Positions 21,184 through 29,646 of a DNA stretch of 64,000 nucleotides are shown one piece after another. How positions within the stretch are numbered: the first letter of the stretch is position 1; every line of letters starts with the position of its first letter. The position numbers and the translations under genes were made by a program. The notes under the pieces were generated by a model. That model was not told the origin of the DNA and searched no databases. It was given only the letters and a program-made list of their open reading frames with translations. The DNA comes from Streptomonospora mangrovi. GTDB lineage: Bacteria > Actinomycetota > Actinomycetes > Streptosporangiales > Streptosporangiaceae. The stretch covers positions 1 through 64,000 of the forward strand of contig NZ_JAJAQC010000026.1 in NCBI RefSeq assembly GCF_027604915.1, read 5' to 3'.

Positions 21184-21262
21184 CCGCCGCGACCCGGTGG
21201 GTGGCTTTGGCACCGCTATCCGGGTCAGATAACTTGGCTAGTCGGTTTTGTTCATCCCGAGA

Positions 21263-21297
21263 GCGCGCGATATGCCCGATTAGGGGGTATCGCGCGC
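21263..21297. promoter_or_regulatory. Perfect 10-bp inverted repeat between nuoN and the prenyl synthase
   Basis: GCGCGCGATA (21263-21272) and TATCGCGCGC (21288-21297) are exact complements separated by 15 nt. The arms are not followed by a T tract. The repeat ends 21 nt before the polyprenyl synthase start. It could be a terminator for nuo, an operator, or an mRNA hairpin close to the ribosome-binding site. The sequence does not decide between these. Confidence 0.5.
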
Positions 21298-21318
21298 CCG
21301 TTGACATGTGGAGCCCAG

Positions 21319-22332
21319 GTGAGCGGTGCTGTCCCGAGCGATTTCCTCGCTCTGCCGAGTATCGACGCTGGCCTCGCCAAGGAGGTCCAGGAGGCTCTGG
21401 ACCAGGTCGAGAAGCTGCTGCGGGAGTCCGTCGCGGCCAGCGACCCCCTGCTCACCGAGGCCGCCTCGCACCTGCTGTCGGCCGGCGGCAAGCGCTTCCG
21501 CGCCACCCTGGTGCTCCTGGCGTCGCACTTCGGCGACCCCACGGTGCCCGACCTCACGCGCGCGGCCGCGGTGGTGGAGCTGACCCACGTCGCCACGCTG
21601 TACCACGACGACGTGATGGACGAGGCGGAGTTGCGGCGCGGCGAGCCCAGCGCCAACCAGCGCTGGGGCAACAGCGTGGCCATCCTCACCGGCGACTACG
21701 TGTTCGCGCGCGCCTCGGAGATCCTGGCCGACCTGGGCACCGAGGCGGTGCGGATGCAGGCGCGCACCTTCGGCCGGCTGGTCCAGGGCCAGATCCTGGA
21801 GACCTCGGGGCCGCGCGAGGGCACCGACCCGCTGGAGCACTACCTGCGGGTGATCTCCGACAAGACCGCCTCGCTCATCGCGTCCTCGGCGGAGTTCGGC
21901 GCCACGTTCGCCGGCGCCGGACCCGAGATCACCGGCACCATCACCCGCGCCTGCGACGCGCTGGGCATGGCCTTCCAGCTCGCCGACGACATCCTCGACG
22001 TCGCCGGCGACCCCAGCGAGTCGGGCAAGGTCCCCGGCACCGACCTGCGCGAGGGCGTCCTCACGCTGCCGATGCTCTACGCCCGCCGCGCCGCCCGGGC
22101 CGGCGACACCGGCAGCGCCCGGCTGGACTCCCTGCTGGGCCGCCCGCTCAGCGACGCAGAGACCGAGGAGGCCCTGGGGCTGCTGCGCGCGCACCCGGCC
22201 ATGGACGACGCGCGGGCCACCACCCGCGAGTGGGCCGAGCGCGCCCGCGCCGAACTCGCCGGCCTTCCCGAGGGCGCCCCGCGCGACGCGTTCGAGGCGC
22301 TGTGCGACTACGTGGTGCGGCGCTCGGGCTGA
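21319..22332 (+). CDS. Polyprenyl diphosphate synthase (menaquinone side chain)
   Basis: This is a trans-prenyltransferase of the IspA/IspB/HepT family, which condenses isopentenyl diphosphate units into the C35-C50 chain used by MenA. It has 337 aa. The first aspartate-rich motif is LYHDDVMDEAELRRG (about residues 95-109) and the second is QLADDILDVAGD (about 220-231). GGKRFRATLVLL near residue 56 is the usual allylic-site segment. The GTG at 21319 is favoured by GGAG 6 nt upstream; an in-frame TTG at 21301 has no such site. The location directly after nuoN and near menG/menJ suggests a menaquinone role. Chain length cannot be read with confidence. Confidence 0.88.
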   Translation: MSGAVPSDFLALPSIDAGLAKEVQEALDQVEKLLRESVAASDPLLTEAASHLLSAGGKRFRATLVLLASHFGDPTVPDLTRAAAVVELTHVATLYHDDVMDEAELRRGEPSANQRWGNSVAILTGDYVFARASEILADLGTEAVRMQARTFGRLVQGQILETSGPREGTDPLEHYLRVISDKTASLIASSAEFGATFAGAGPEITGTITRACDALGMAFQLADDILDVAGDPSESGKVPGTDLREGVLTLPMLYARRAARAGDTGSARLDSLLGRPLSDAETEEALGLLRAHPAMDDARATTREWAERARAELAGLPEGAPRDAFEALCDYVVRRSG

Positions 22333-22352
22333 GACCCGCCCGCGCCGCCTCC

Positions 22353-22383
22353 GGCCCCGTCCCGCGATGCGCGGGGCGGGGCC
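22353..22383. terminator. Hairpin terminator after the prenyl synthase
   Basis: A 14-bp stem with one G-T wobble (22353-22366 with 22370-22383) closes a 3-nt ATG loop. No T tract follows. Such GC-only hairpins are the usual terminators in this kind of genome. Confidence 0.65.
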
Positions 22384-22573
22384 GCCGCCGTTGGAGGGGC
22401 GGAGGTGGGAGCGCGGGTAACGCGCCGGTCCGGACTCGGTCATAGCCGGGCAAACCCGGCATGACCCCGCCCACCTGCGGGAATCCGCTCACTGGCGGAC
22501 CGGCGCCGCGGGGTGTCGTGCGCCGCGCGCTCCGCCGTCGACGTTGGGGCACAACGGGGGGATGTGAGTCGCC

Positions 22574-23311
22574 GTGGCGGCGCAGATGGGAACACAGCGG
22601 TTGATCGGGCACCGGCTCGTGGACAGGGACGGCGCGGCGGTCGGCAAGATCGGCCAGGTCTACTACGACGACCAGACCGACGAGGCCAAGTGGATCACCG
22701 TGCGGACCGGCCTGTTCGGGTCGCGGGAGAACCTGGTGCCGCTGCTGGGGGCGGAACTGGTCTACGACGCCCTCCAGGTGCCGTGGTCCAAGAGCGAGAT
22801 CAAGTCCGCGCCCAGCTTCGACATCGACCAGCACATCTCGGTGGAGCAGGAGGACCGGGTCTACGAGCACTACGGCCTCACCCCCGAGATCCCGGGGCAG
22901 CGCCCGGCCGAGCCGATCGGGCGCCCGCGCGGCCGGCACGCCCGCGCCGAGCAGCGCCCCGAGGACCGGCCCGAGCAGCCGGAGTACCTGGAGCGCTCGG
23001 AGGCCCCGCCCCGGCAGGCCCCGCGCCAGCGCACCGAAAGCCCCGGCGGCCCGGGCGCGCGCCAGGAGCAGCAGGGGAGGGCAGGTCGGCCGGGGCAGCC
23101 CGGTCAGGCGGCGCCGCAGGCCCGCCAGGGCGGCGCGCCGCGCCGCGCGGAGTCCTCGGCCGACCCGGGACCGCGCCCGGCCGGGCCGGGGTGGACCGGC
23201 CCCACGGCCCCGCAGGTCCGCCCGAGCACCCCTGACTCCGGGCGCGCGGGGGAGTGGTCCCGCACCTGGCCCCCGCCCCACCGCCCACCCGCCCGCCCCG
23301 GCCAGCCCTAG
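22574..23311 (+). CDS. PRC-barrel domain protein with long disordered tail
   Basis: The protein has 245 aa. The first 115 residues are a PRC-barrel-like domain: LIGHRLVDRDGAAVGKIGQV followed by YYDDQTDEAKWITVRTGLFG, the strand pattern seen in RimM-type and photosynthetic reaction-centre H-type barrels. Residues 116-245 are low complexity, rich in Arg, Pro, Gly and Gln, and probably disordered. PRC-barrel proteins of this size are common in actinobacteria and often linked to stress, but no specific function can be named. The GTG start at 22574 has weak ribosome-binding support; ATG 22586 is an alternative. Confidence 0.75.
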   Translation: MAAQMGTQRLIGHRLVDRDGAAVGKIGQVYYDDQTDEAKWITVRTGLFGSRENLVPLLGAELVYDALQVPWSKSEIKSAPSFDIDQHISVEQEDRVYEHYGLTPEIPGQRPAEPIGRPRGRHARAEQRPEDRPEQPEYLERSEAPPRQAPRQRTESPGGPGARQEQQGRAGRPGQPGQAAPQARQGGAPRRAESSADPGPRPAGPGWTGPTAPQVRPSTPDSGRAGEWSRTWPPPHRPPARPGQP

Positions 23312-23323
23312 GGACGCCGCTCC

Positions 23324-23370
23324 ACGACGGGGGGCGGCGGACGCGCCACGCGTCCGCCGCCCCCCGTCGT
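23324..23370. terminator. Bidirectional terminator, 22-bp perfect stem
   Basis: Bases 23324-23345 are the exact complement of 23349-23370, with a 3-nt CCA loop. It lies between the converging PRC-barrel and rarD genes and would serve both. Confidence 0.85.
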
Positions 23371-23377
23371 CGTGCGG

Positions 23378-24316
23378 TCAGGCGGTCGTGTCAGCGGAGG
23401 GATCGGGGTCGCGTCGCCGCCCCGGCTCGGTGCCGCGCGGCGTCCGGGCGGTGGCGCGCAGCATGTCCGCCACGAACACCACCAGGGCCAACCACACCAC
23501 CCCGAACCCGATCCACCGGCTCAGCGGCATCGCCTCGTCGAACACCAGCCAGGCGAACAGGAACTGCATGACCGGCACCACGAACTGGAGCAGCCCGAGC
23601 ATGCTCAGCGGCACCAGGCGCGCCGCCATGCCGAAGCACAACAGCGGCAGCGCCGTGACCACCCCCGACCCCACCAGCGCCCAGGTGTGCGCGGTGGAGA
23701 CCCCGGTGAAGGTGCCCGCGCCGGTGGCCTGGAGGAACCCCAGGTAGGCGGCGGCGGGCAGGAACAGCAGCAGCGTCTCGACCGCCAGGCTCTCCACGCC
23801 GTCCAGCCGGACCGTCTTCTTCAGCGCGCCGTAGGTGGCGAAGGAGAACGCCATGCCCAGCGACAGCCAGGGGACCCCGCCGTAGGCGAGGCTGAGCACG
23901 GCCACCGCCACCGCGCCCAGCGCCACGGCCGCCACCTGCGCCCGGCGCAGCCGCTCGGCGAAGAACACCACGCCCACCAGCACGCTGACCAGCGGGTTGA
24001 TGAAGTAGCCGAGGGCGGCCTGGCTGGTCTGCCCGCTGTTGACGGTGTAGATGAACAGGCCCCAGTTGACCGTGATGAAGGCTGCGGCCAGGGTGAGCAC
24101 CGCGAGCTGGCGCGGGTTGCCCAGCACGTCGAGCAGGAAGCGCCAGTGCCGGCGGAGCGCCAGGACGGCCAGGACGGTCAGCAGCGACCACACCATGCGG
24201 TGGGCGATGACCTCGGTGGCGCCGGCGGCCGAGACGAGCGGCCAGTAGAGGGTGGAGACACCCCACAGGACGTAGGCGCTGGCCCCGAAGAGCACGCCGC
24301 GGTTGGAATCGGACAC
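23378..24316 (-). CDS. rarD: RarD-type EamA (DMT superfamily) permease
   Basis: This is an inner-membrane transporter of the drug/metabolite superfamily, RarD subgroup. It has 312 aa and about ten transmembrane helices in two EamA repeats. The N-terminus GVLFGASAYVLWGVSTLYWP and the segment NWGLFIYTVNSGQTSQAALG (about 92-111) are RarD hallmarks. The substrate is not known for most members. The C-terminal 25 residues are charged. The GTG start lies 7 nt after a TACGCT hexamer on the minus strand, so the transcript is probably leaderless. Confidence 0.88.
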   Translation of the reverse strand: MSDSNRGVLFGASAYVLWGVSTLYWPLVSAAGATEVIAHRMVWSLLTVLAVLALRRHWRFLLDVLGNPRQLAVLTLAAAFITVNWGLFIYTVNSGQTSQAALGYFINPLVSVLVGVVFFAERLRRAQVAAVALGAVAVAVLSLAYGGVPWLSLGMAFSFATYGALKKTVRLDGVESLAVETLLLFLPAAAYLGFLQATGAGTFTGVSTAHTWALVGSGVVTALPLLCFGMAARLVPLSMLGLLQFVVPVMQFLFAWLVFDEAMPLSRWIGFGVVWLALVVFVADMLRATARTPRGTEPGRRRDPDPSADTTA

Positions 24317-24323
24317 GCGGGCC

Positions 24324-24329
24324 AGCGTA
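24324..24329 (-). promoter_or_regulatory. -10 element TACGCT of rarD, leaderless arrangement
   Basis: On the minus strand TACGCT is followed by 7 nt and the rarD GTG. No Shine-Dalgarno sequence is present. Confidence 0.5.
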
Positions 24330-24501
24330 AGCCAAAATTCATCCCATGAGTATGTGAATCAGCAGGCACCGCCCTGAACCCGCCCGATCGCCGCACACAG
24401 GACGGGCGGCCCGATCGGGGTCGGACGGGGGCCGGAGGATCCCGCGGCTGCGGGGGGCGTGTGGGGGTCAGGCCGTACGGGGCTCGCCTGGACCGGCCGG
24501 G

Positions 24502-24507
24502 TAGCCT
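24502..24507 (+). promoter_or_regulatory. -10 element TAGCCT of msrA, leaderless arrangement
   Basis: TAGCCT is followed by 6 nt and the msrA ATG. The spacing leaves no room for a leader, as at menG. Confidence 0.6.
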
Positions 24508-24513
24508 GAAGAC

Positions 24514-25179
24514 ATGTTCGGCAAGCAGATGACCATGGTTACCCCGGAGCAGGCACTGCCCGGCCGCGACACCCCCATCACCGTGCCCTCCCGCCACGAG
24601 GTGCTGGGCACCCCGCTGGCGCCGCCCTACCCCGAGGGCACCGAGATCGCCGAGTTCGGCATGGGCTGCTTCTGGGGCGCCGAACGCGTGTTCTGGGAAC
24701 TGGGTGCCGCCAACGGCATCGTGACCACCGCCGTGGGCTACGCGGGCGGCTACACCGCCAACCCCACCTACGAGGAGGTCTGCACCGGCCGCACCGGCCA
24801 CACCGAGGCCGTGCGCGTGGTGTTCGACCCCCGGGTGATCTCCTACACCGACCTGCTGAAGGTGTTCTGGGAGAACCACGACCCCACGCAGGGCATGCGC
24901 CAGGGCAACGACCTCGGCACCCAGTACCGGTCGGCGATCCTCTACCACTCCGACACCCAGAGGGCCGCCGCCGAGTCCTCGCGCGACGCCTTCCAGCAGG
25001 TCCTCACCCGCGACGGCCTCGGCACGATCACCACCGAGATCACCCCCGCCGGCCCGTTCTACTTCGCCGAGGACTACCACCAGCAGTACCTGTCGGCCGC
25101 CAAGAACCCCAACGGCTACTGCGGCCTCGGCGGCACCGGCTCCACCTGCCCCGTAGGAGTGGCCCGCACCCCGGCCTGA
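24514..25179 (+). CDS. msrA: Peptide methionine-S-sulfoxide reductase
   Basis: MsrA reduces the S-epimer of methionine sulfoxide in proteins and free methionine, repairing oxidative damage. It has 221 aa. The catalytic cysteine is in [13 protein letters not shown] (about residues 49-61). [24 protein letters not shown] is the conserved substrate loop (given here only as a family landmark starting near residue 75). AEDYHQQYL is conserved, and resolving cysteines are probably in the [15 protein letters not shown] tail. It appears monocistronic, with a leaderless-type promoter. Confidence 0.95.
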   Translation: MFGKQMTMVTPEQALPGRDTPITVPSRHEVLGTPLAPPYPEGTEIAEFGMGCFWGAERVFWELGAANGIVTTAVGYAGGYTANPTYEEVCTGRTGHTEAVRVVFDPRVISYTDLLKVFWENHDPTQGMRQGNDLGTQYRSAILYHSDTQRAAAESSRDAFQQVLTRDGLGTITTEITPAGPFYFAEDYHQQYLSAAKNPNGYCGLGGTGSTCPVGVARTPA

Positions 25180-25194
25180 CCGGCCGGCCGCGCG

Positions 25195-25791
25195 CTACTC
25201 GCCGCCGAGGCGCTCCGTCCAGGACTCGTCGTCGGCGGTCAGCCAGTACGGGACGAGCCGCAGTTCAAGAGGGCTGGTCGTCGCGAAAACCGATTCCCCG
25301 AAGACCTGCTGCACCTCGTGGTAGGTCCCGTCCTGCAACCGGAACTCCATGATCCCCGTCTTGTCGGGCGCGGGATTGATGATCCAGTAGGACTCGATGC
25401 CGAACTCGGCGTACTCCCGGCGCTTGGTGTGGTTGTCCCGGAACACGCTTTCAGGTGACATGATCTCAATCGCGAGCACCGGGGGGCGGGTGAGATAGGG
25501 GCTTTCGCAGTCTTGACGTCGGATCACGGCGAGATCGGGGATCCGGTGATGCGTGCGGTCGGCGTTGAGGTTGATACCCGGTGCGGAGATCGGCATGTAG
25601 CCCTTCGGAACCTGATTCACCAGGTGCCAGGTGAGCCGGGTGTCCACAACGCTGTGCGGGAAGACGGGCGCGGGAGACACGTCAAGCCGCCCGTCGACCA
25701 GTTCGTAGCGGCGCCCGTCGTCGGGCATGCGCGCCAGGTCGTCGACGGTCAACGGACGCGGGTCGGTCCTGCCGATGCTCATGACAGCCAT
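25195..25791 (-). CDS. Uma2 family putative restriction endonuclease-like protein (paralogue 1)
   Basis: The protein has 198 aa and a Uma2/DUF820 fold, a PD-(D/E)XK nuclease-like family that is very expanded in actinobacteria and cyanobacteria and of unknown biological role. Visible family segments are the N-terminal LARMPDDGRRYELVDGRLDV, HHRIPDLAVIR with the candidate catalytic Asp, PPVLAIEIMSPESVFRD with the E-x-[VI] catalytic pair, and FGIESYWIINP. The ATG at 25791 has GAGGAGG 7 nt upstream. Two close paralogues lie 3 kb away. Confidence 0.85.
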   Translation of the reverse strand: MAVMSIGRTDPRPLTVDDLARMPDDGRRYELVDGRLDVSPAPVFPHSVVDTRLTWHLVNQVPKGYMPISAPGINLNADRTHHRIPDLAVIRRQDCESPYLTRPPVLAIEIMSPESVFRDNHTKRREYAEFGIESYWIINPAPDKTGIMEFRLQDGTYHEVQQVFGESVFATTSPLELRLVPYWLTADDESWTERLGGE

Positions 25792-25815
25792 ACTGCCTCC
25801 TCACGTGCATGAGAG

Positions 25816-25822
25816 CCAGTAT
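25816..25822 (-). promoter_or_regulatory. Conserved upstream element shared by Uma2 paralogues 1 and 3
   Basis: On the minus strand ATACTGG lies about 25 nt upstream of the start of Uma2 paralogue 1. The same heptamer with similar flanks, including a CATG a few bases on and the GGAGGCAGT ribosome-binding site, occurs upstream of paralogue 3 (29558-29564). ATACTGG may form part of the -10 region. Confidence 0.4.
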
Positions 25823-26008
25823 CCCAACAGGTGTTCGAGTGCGGGCGGGAATCCGTGAACACACCGAAAAGAGCGGGCGCCCCGGCGCCTTCCCGCCGCA
25901 CGTGGGAAACCGCTGCGCCCCGCCGTGTCGGTGCGTAGCCTCGAGGCGCCGGCCCCTCCCAGGCGGAGACCGGGCGGCATGGGTACCAGGCCGGAGACAA
26001 GGAGAACG

Positions 26009-26164
26009 ATGACCACGCACCCCTCGGACCCCGGGGACGCGGCTCCGGAACGGGTGGAGCACTGCGAGGACCTGATCGACGGCGCCGCGATCGACCGCGT
26101 GAAGGGCGACATCCGCGCCGGACGCGACGAAATGGTTCCGTTCCGGGTGGCGGACTACGAGTGA
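26009..26164 (+). CDS. Small acidic hypothetical protein (51 aa)
   Basis: A 51-aa reading frame starts at an ATG with a good AAGGAG 5 nt upstream and ends just before a strong terminator, so it looks like an expressed gene. The product is acidic and hydrophilic, with no signal peptide or membrane segment, and one Cys at position 19 (VEHCEDLIDG). I do not recognise the family. A TAGCCT hexamer at about 25936-25941 is a possible -10 element, leaving a leader of roughly 65 nt. Confidence 0.6.
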   Translation: MTTHPSDPGDAAPERVEHCEDLIDGAAIDRVKGDIRAGRDEMVPFRVADYE

Positions 26165-26180
26165 GGCGGCACAACGCACC

Positions 26181-26218
26181 GAAGAGCGGGCAGCCCGAGG
26201 TTCGGGCGCCCGCTCTTT
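26181..26218. terminator. Two-tier hairpin terminator
   Basis: An outer stem pairs GAAGAGCGGGC with GCCCGCTCTTT and encloses an inner GCCCGA/TCGGGC hairpin. The 3' end reads CTCTTT. It lies between the small plus-strand gene and the converging serine hydrolase gene. Confidence 0.75.
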
Positions 26219-26233
26219 CCGGTGGGGGTGGGG

Positions 26234-28183
26234 CTACACCGGCGGGGTCCAGACGAGGCCGTAGGTGGCGGCGACGTTGAGGAAGACGGTGAGGGACGCG
26301 GCGACCAGGGTGAAGTGGATCCGGCCCGCGACCGTCCACCAGCGGCGGATCCACGCGGCGGCCACTCCCACCAGCACCGGGACCGTCACGACGGCCGCCA
26401 CCGCCAGCGGCACGGTGAGCATCGGCGAGCCGGTGAACATCGCCCACGTGAAGGCGTAGTTGCTGCTGAGCAGGTAGACCAGGTAGCCGGCGAACGCGAC
26501 CACCACCAGCACCGCGAGCCCGGCGGCGGCGCTCGCGGCCCGCGCGGCGGCCGTGGTGGGGCGGGTGCGGCCGCGCAGGCGGCGGACCAGGGCGGTCACC
26601 GGCCAGGCCAGGACGGTCAGCATGACGACCAGGGCGGCCCCGGCGGCGGCGAAGTGCGGCGTGGGCGCCTCGTACCAGGCGCGGCGCTCGTAGTCCTGCG
26701 AGGGGATTGCGTCCAAGCCCAGGCCGATGACCTCGCCGCCGTCCTCGGCGAACGCCAACTGCTCGCCCTCAGCCGACCGGAAGACGCCGTCCCCCACAGG
26801 CGTCCACGTCTGCTCGCCGAAGATCGCGTTGACCGTCCGCAGGCGGCCGTCGCCGGTGACCGACACCGACATCTGGTCCATCACCACCATGGCGGCGCTG
26901 GGTTCGCTCGTGCTGGTGCGGGTGGTGGTGTAGGTGCCCGCGTAGCGGTCCAGGTCGACTTCGGCGGCGGCCGCCGGCTCCGGCGCGCCGGTGGTGCCGG
27001 CGAACTCGGTCAGCACCGCGTCGATGATCCGGGCGCGGGCGTCCTTCAGCGGGTTCTCGGCCAGGCCGTCGCCGTTGACGACCGCGTACACCCCCAGGTC
27101 CAGCTCGGGCACCAGGGCGTACTCGCTGTGGGCGCCGTCGAGGTCGCCGCTGTGGCCCACCACGCGGGGGCCGTTCCAGAACCGGTCCCAGGTGCCGTAG
27201 CCCGCGCCGGTCAGCTCGGGGTGGAGGTCCGCCTGGTGGGCCAGCATCGCCTCGGTGGACTCCGCGGAGAGGACGCGCTCGCCGTCCAGTTCGCCGCCGT
27301 TGAGCAGGGCGAGCATGAAGCGGGACATGTCGGCCGCGGTGGCCCAGCCCTCGCCCGCCGGCCCCTGGTTGACGTACATCGGCGCGGCGGTGGTCTCGGG
27401 GGAGTCCGCGTACAGCGTCGGGGTGGTGAACGCCTGTGCGGCTTCGTCGGGGGCGGCGAACCCGCTTCGGCTCATGCCCAGCGGCTCGAAGACGTTGCGC
27501 GCGAGGTAGTCGTTGAAAGGCGTGCCCGACACCTCCTGCACGGCCAGGCCGGCCAGGGTGGTGCCGTAGTTGGAGTAGGCGATGAACCGGCCGGGCGGGT
27601 AGACGCGGGCGGGCTGGTACCGGCTGGCGTAGTCGGCGAGCGGCAGCAGGCCCTCCCGCGACGGCGCGGCCATGCCCTCGATGCTGTCCTCGAACCCGGC
27701 CGTGTGGGTCAGCAGGTGGTGGAGGGTGATGGGCTCGCCGGGGTAGGTGTCGGGCACCCGGGCGTCCTCGGGCAGGTACTCGTTGACGTCGGCGTGCAGG
27801 TCCAGCCTGCCCTCGTCCACCAGCTGGAGCACCGCCGTGGCGGTGAAGGACTTGCTGACCGAGGCCATCGGGAACGACGTGCCCTCGGGGTCGACCGGGG
27901 TGCCCTCGGCGACGTCGGCCTCGCCGTAGCCCCCGGCGTGGACCTGCTCGCCGTCGGCTACCACCGCGACCGCCGCACCGGGCACCTGGTGCTCCGCCAG
28001 GATCTCGGGGACGCGCTCGTCCAGGAACCGGCGCACGTTCTCGGCCGTGGGCGCGGCGGCCTCGTGCGCCTCGGCGCCGGGCGCGTCGTCGGCCGAGGCG
28101 GCGCCGGCGGGCAGCACGGCCAGCCCGGCGGCGAAGGCCGCCGCCGCGCAGAAGGCGAATGCGGATCGGATGCGTGGCGACAC
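26234..28183 (-). CDS. Membrane-anchored beta-lactamase-related serine hydrolase
   Basis: The 649-aa protein belongs to the class C beta-lactamase/penicillin-binding-protein-like family, which hydrolyses or transfers peptide-like or ester substrates outside the cell. A signal peptide (about residues 1-31, AASA|D) is followed by the catalytic domain. MASVSKSFTA (about 105-114) is the SxxK nucleophile motif, AYSNYGT (about 208-214) the Y-x-N motif, and VGHSGDLDG (about 335-343) the HxG-type third motif. A lipocalin-like domain follows, and the last 180 residues contain about five transmembrane helices, so the enzyme faces outward. The GTG start has GAGGAGA upstream. The substrate is unknown. 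Confidence 0.85.
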   Translation of the reverse strand: MSPRIRSAFAFCAAAAFAAGLAVLPAGAASADDAPGAEAHEAAAPTAENVRRFLDERVPEILAEHQVPGAAVAVVADGEQVHAGGYGEADVAEGTPVDPEGTSFPMASVSKSFTATAVLQLVDEGRLDLHADVNEYLPEDARVPDTYPGEPITLHHLLTHTAGFEDSIEGMAAPSREGLLPLADYASRYQPARVYPPGRFIAYSNYGTTLAGLAVQEVSGTPFNDYLARNVFEPLGMSRSGFAAPDEAAQAFTTPTLYADSPETTAAPMYVNQGPAGEGWATAADMSRFMLALLNGGELDGERVLSAESTEAMLAHQADLHPELTGAGYGTWDRFWNGPRVVGHSGDLDGAHSEYALVPELDLGVYAVVNGDGLAENPLKDARARIIDAVLTEFAGTTGAPEPAAAAEVDLDRYAGTYTTTRTSTSEPSAAMVVMDQMSVSVTGDGRLRTVNAIFGEQTWTPVGDGVFRSAEGEQLAFAEDGGEVIGLGLDAIPSQDYERRAWYEAPTPHFAAAGAALVVMLTVLAWPVTALVRRLRGRTRPTTAAARAASAAAGLAVLVVVAFAGYLVYLLSSNYAFTWAMFTGSPMLTVPLAVAAVVTVPVLVGVAAAWIRRWWTVAGRIHFTLVAASLTVFLNVAATYGLVWTPPV

Positions 28184-28347
28184 GGCGCCGTCTCCTCTGA
28201 CTCGGGGACCGGGGGGTGGTCCGTTCAGAAGGAAACGCTATTGACGAAAAAGCCGCAGATCAGCGGAGCCGCCACCCGTCTCCGCGCACCGGCGGGCGCC
28301 ACCCCGGAGGTGTAGCCAGCTCCACCCCCGAGCCACCGACCGAGGGT

Positions 28348-28950
28348 TCACCCGCCACCGACGCGCTGCTTCCAGGTGGCGTCGTCGGCCGTGAGCCAGT
28401 GGGGCACCACCCGAACCGGGAACGGGACGTCGGTGCTGAGTACGTCGAAGTTTAGGGCGTCGGCGACTCCCCGGTACTCGCCGCCGTCGAGCCGGAACTC
28501 GGTGATGCCGGGGGTCACCGGATCCGGGGTCACGATCCAGTAGGAGCCGATGCCGAAGGCGGCGTACTCGCGCAGCTTGGTGTGGTGGTCGCGGAACCGG
28601 CTCTCCGGCGACACCACCTCGACCGCCAGCACGGGCGGATCCTCGAAATACCCGCTCGCGGGCAGCTTGTGGTCGGCGAAGACCGACAGGTCGGGGATCC
28701 GGTGGTGCGTGCGCCGGGCGTTGAGGTCGATCCCGGCACCGCGGAAGACCTTGAAGCCGGGCGGACACACCGACTCCAGGTGGCACGCCAGGCGGTGCTC
28801 CACCCGCGCGTGCCCCGGCTTGGGCGCGGGCGACACGTCAAGCCGCCCGTCGACCAGTTCGTAGCGCCGGCCGTCGTCGGGCATGCGCTCCAGGTCATCA
28901 ACGGTCACGGCGGAGGCACCCATCGGCGGCCGGACGGGATCAGTCGCCAC
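28348..28950 (-). CDS. Uma2 family putative endonuclease-like protein (paralogue 2)
   Basis: This 200-aa Uma2/DUF820 protein shares LERMPDDGRRYELVDGRLDV, HHRIPDLSVF, PPVLAVEVVSPESRFRDHHT and the FGIGSYWIV segment with its neighbours. The GTG at 28950 overlaps the 3' end of paralogue 3 by 11 nt, so translation is probably coupled. An internal ATG at 28923 is an alternative. No own ribosome-binding site is evident. The tandem arrangement with paralogue 3 indicates local duplication. Confidence 0.83.
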   Translation of the reverse strand: MATDPVRPPMGASAVTVDDLERMPDDGRRYELVDGRLDVSPAPKPGHARVEHRLACHLESVCPPGFKVFRGAGIDLNARRTHHRIPDLSVFADHKLPASGYFEDPPVLAVEVVSPESRFRDHHTKLREYAAFGIGSYWIVTPDPVTPGITEFRLDGGEYRGVADALNFDVLSTDVPFPVRVVPHWLTADDATWKQRVGGG

Positions 28951-29533
28951 CGATGCGGTCGATCCACATGCCCGGGGCGATGAGCCAGTGGGGGACGATG
29001 CGCAGGGGGAAGGGGGCGTCGGTTTCGAGGACGTCCTCGCCGAAGACCTGGGCGGTCTCGCGGTAGACGCCTTCCCTGAGGCGGAGTTCGGTGATTCCGG
29101 GCTTGTCGAGCGCGGGGGTGACGATCCAGTAGGAGTCGATGCCGAACTCGGCGTACTCCCGCCGCTTGGTGTGCAGGTCGCGCAGCCGGCTCTCCGGTGA
29201 CACGACCTCGACGGCCAGCACGGGGGGAGTCGTCAGGTACGGGTGCTCCACCTGGCCCGCGCGGACCACGGCCACGTCGGGGATGCGGTGGTGGGTGCCC
29301 TCGGCGTTGAGGGTGATCCCCGCGCCCGGGTACGCCTCGAACCGGCCCCGGGCCGCGATGTTCAGGTAGGTGACGAGCCGCCCCTCGCACTGGGAGTGCA
29401 CGGAGACAGGCGCGGGCGACACGTCAAGCCGCCCGTCGACCAGTTCGTAGCGCCGGCCGTCGTCGGGCATGCGCTCCAGGTCGGCGACGGTCAGGGGCCG
29501 CGGGTCGGACCGGCCGATGCTCATGATGGCCAT
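28940..29533 (-). CDS. Uma2 family putative endonuclease-like protein (paralogue 3)
   Basis: This 197-aa Uma2/DUF820 protein is closest in sequence to paralogue 1: the N-terminus MSIGR.DPRPLTV and the upstream region are conserved between them. Candidate catalytic residues are the Asp of HHRIPDVAV and the Glu of VLAVEVVSPES. A good GGAGG precedes the ATG. It is the promoter-proximal gene of a two-gene operon with paralogue 2. Its function in the cell is unknown. Confidence 0.85.
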   Translation of the reverse strand: MAIMSIGRSDPRPLTVADLERMPDDGRRYELVDGRLDVSPAPVSVHSQCEGRLVTYLNIAARGRFEAYPGAGITLNAEGTHHRIPDVAVVRAGQVEHPYLTTPPVLAVEVVSPESRLRDLHTKRREYAEFGIDSYWIVTPALDKPGITELRLREGVYRETAQVFGEDVLETDAPFPLRIVPHWLIAPGMWIDRIGGD

Positions 29534-29646
29534 ACTGCCTCCTTGAGTCCATGCGAACCAGTATTCGCACGCGCGTTCGGCCGCGCGGGGGAATCGGAGA
29601 ACTCGTCACGGGCGGTCACCGGCCGCCGCGGCCCCACTTCGGCGGG

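Noticed and set aside
21301-21306. TTGACA as a -35 box for the prenyl synthase
   Set aside because: It lies only 12 nt before the start codon, and a -10 at the right distance would be inside the gene.
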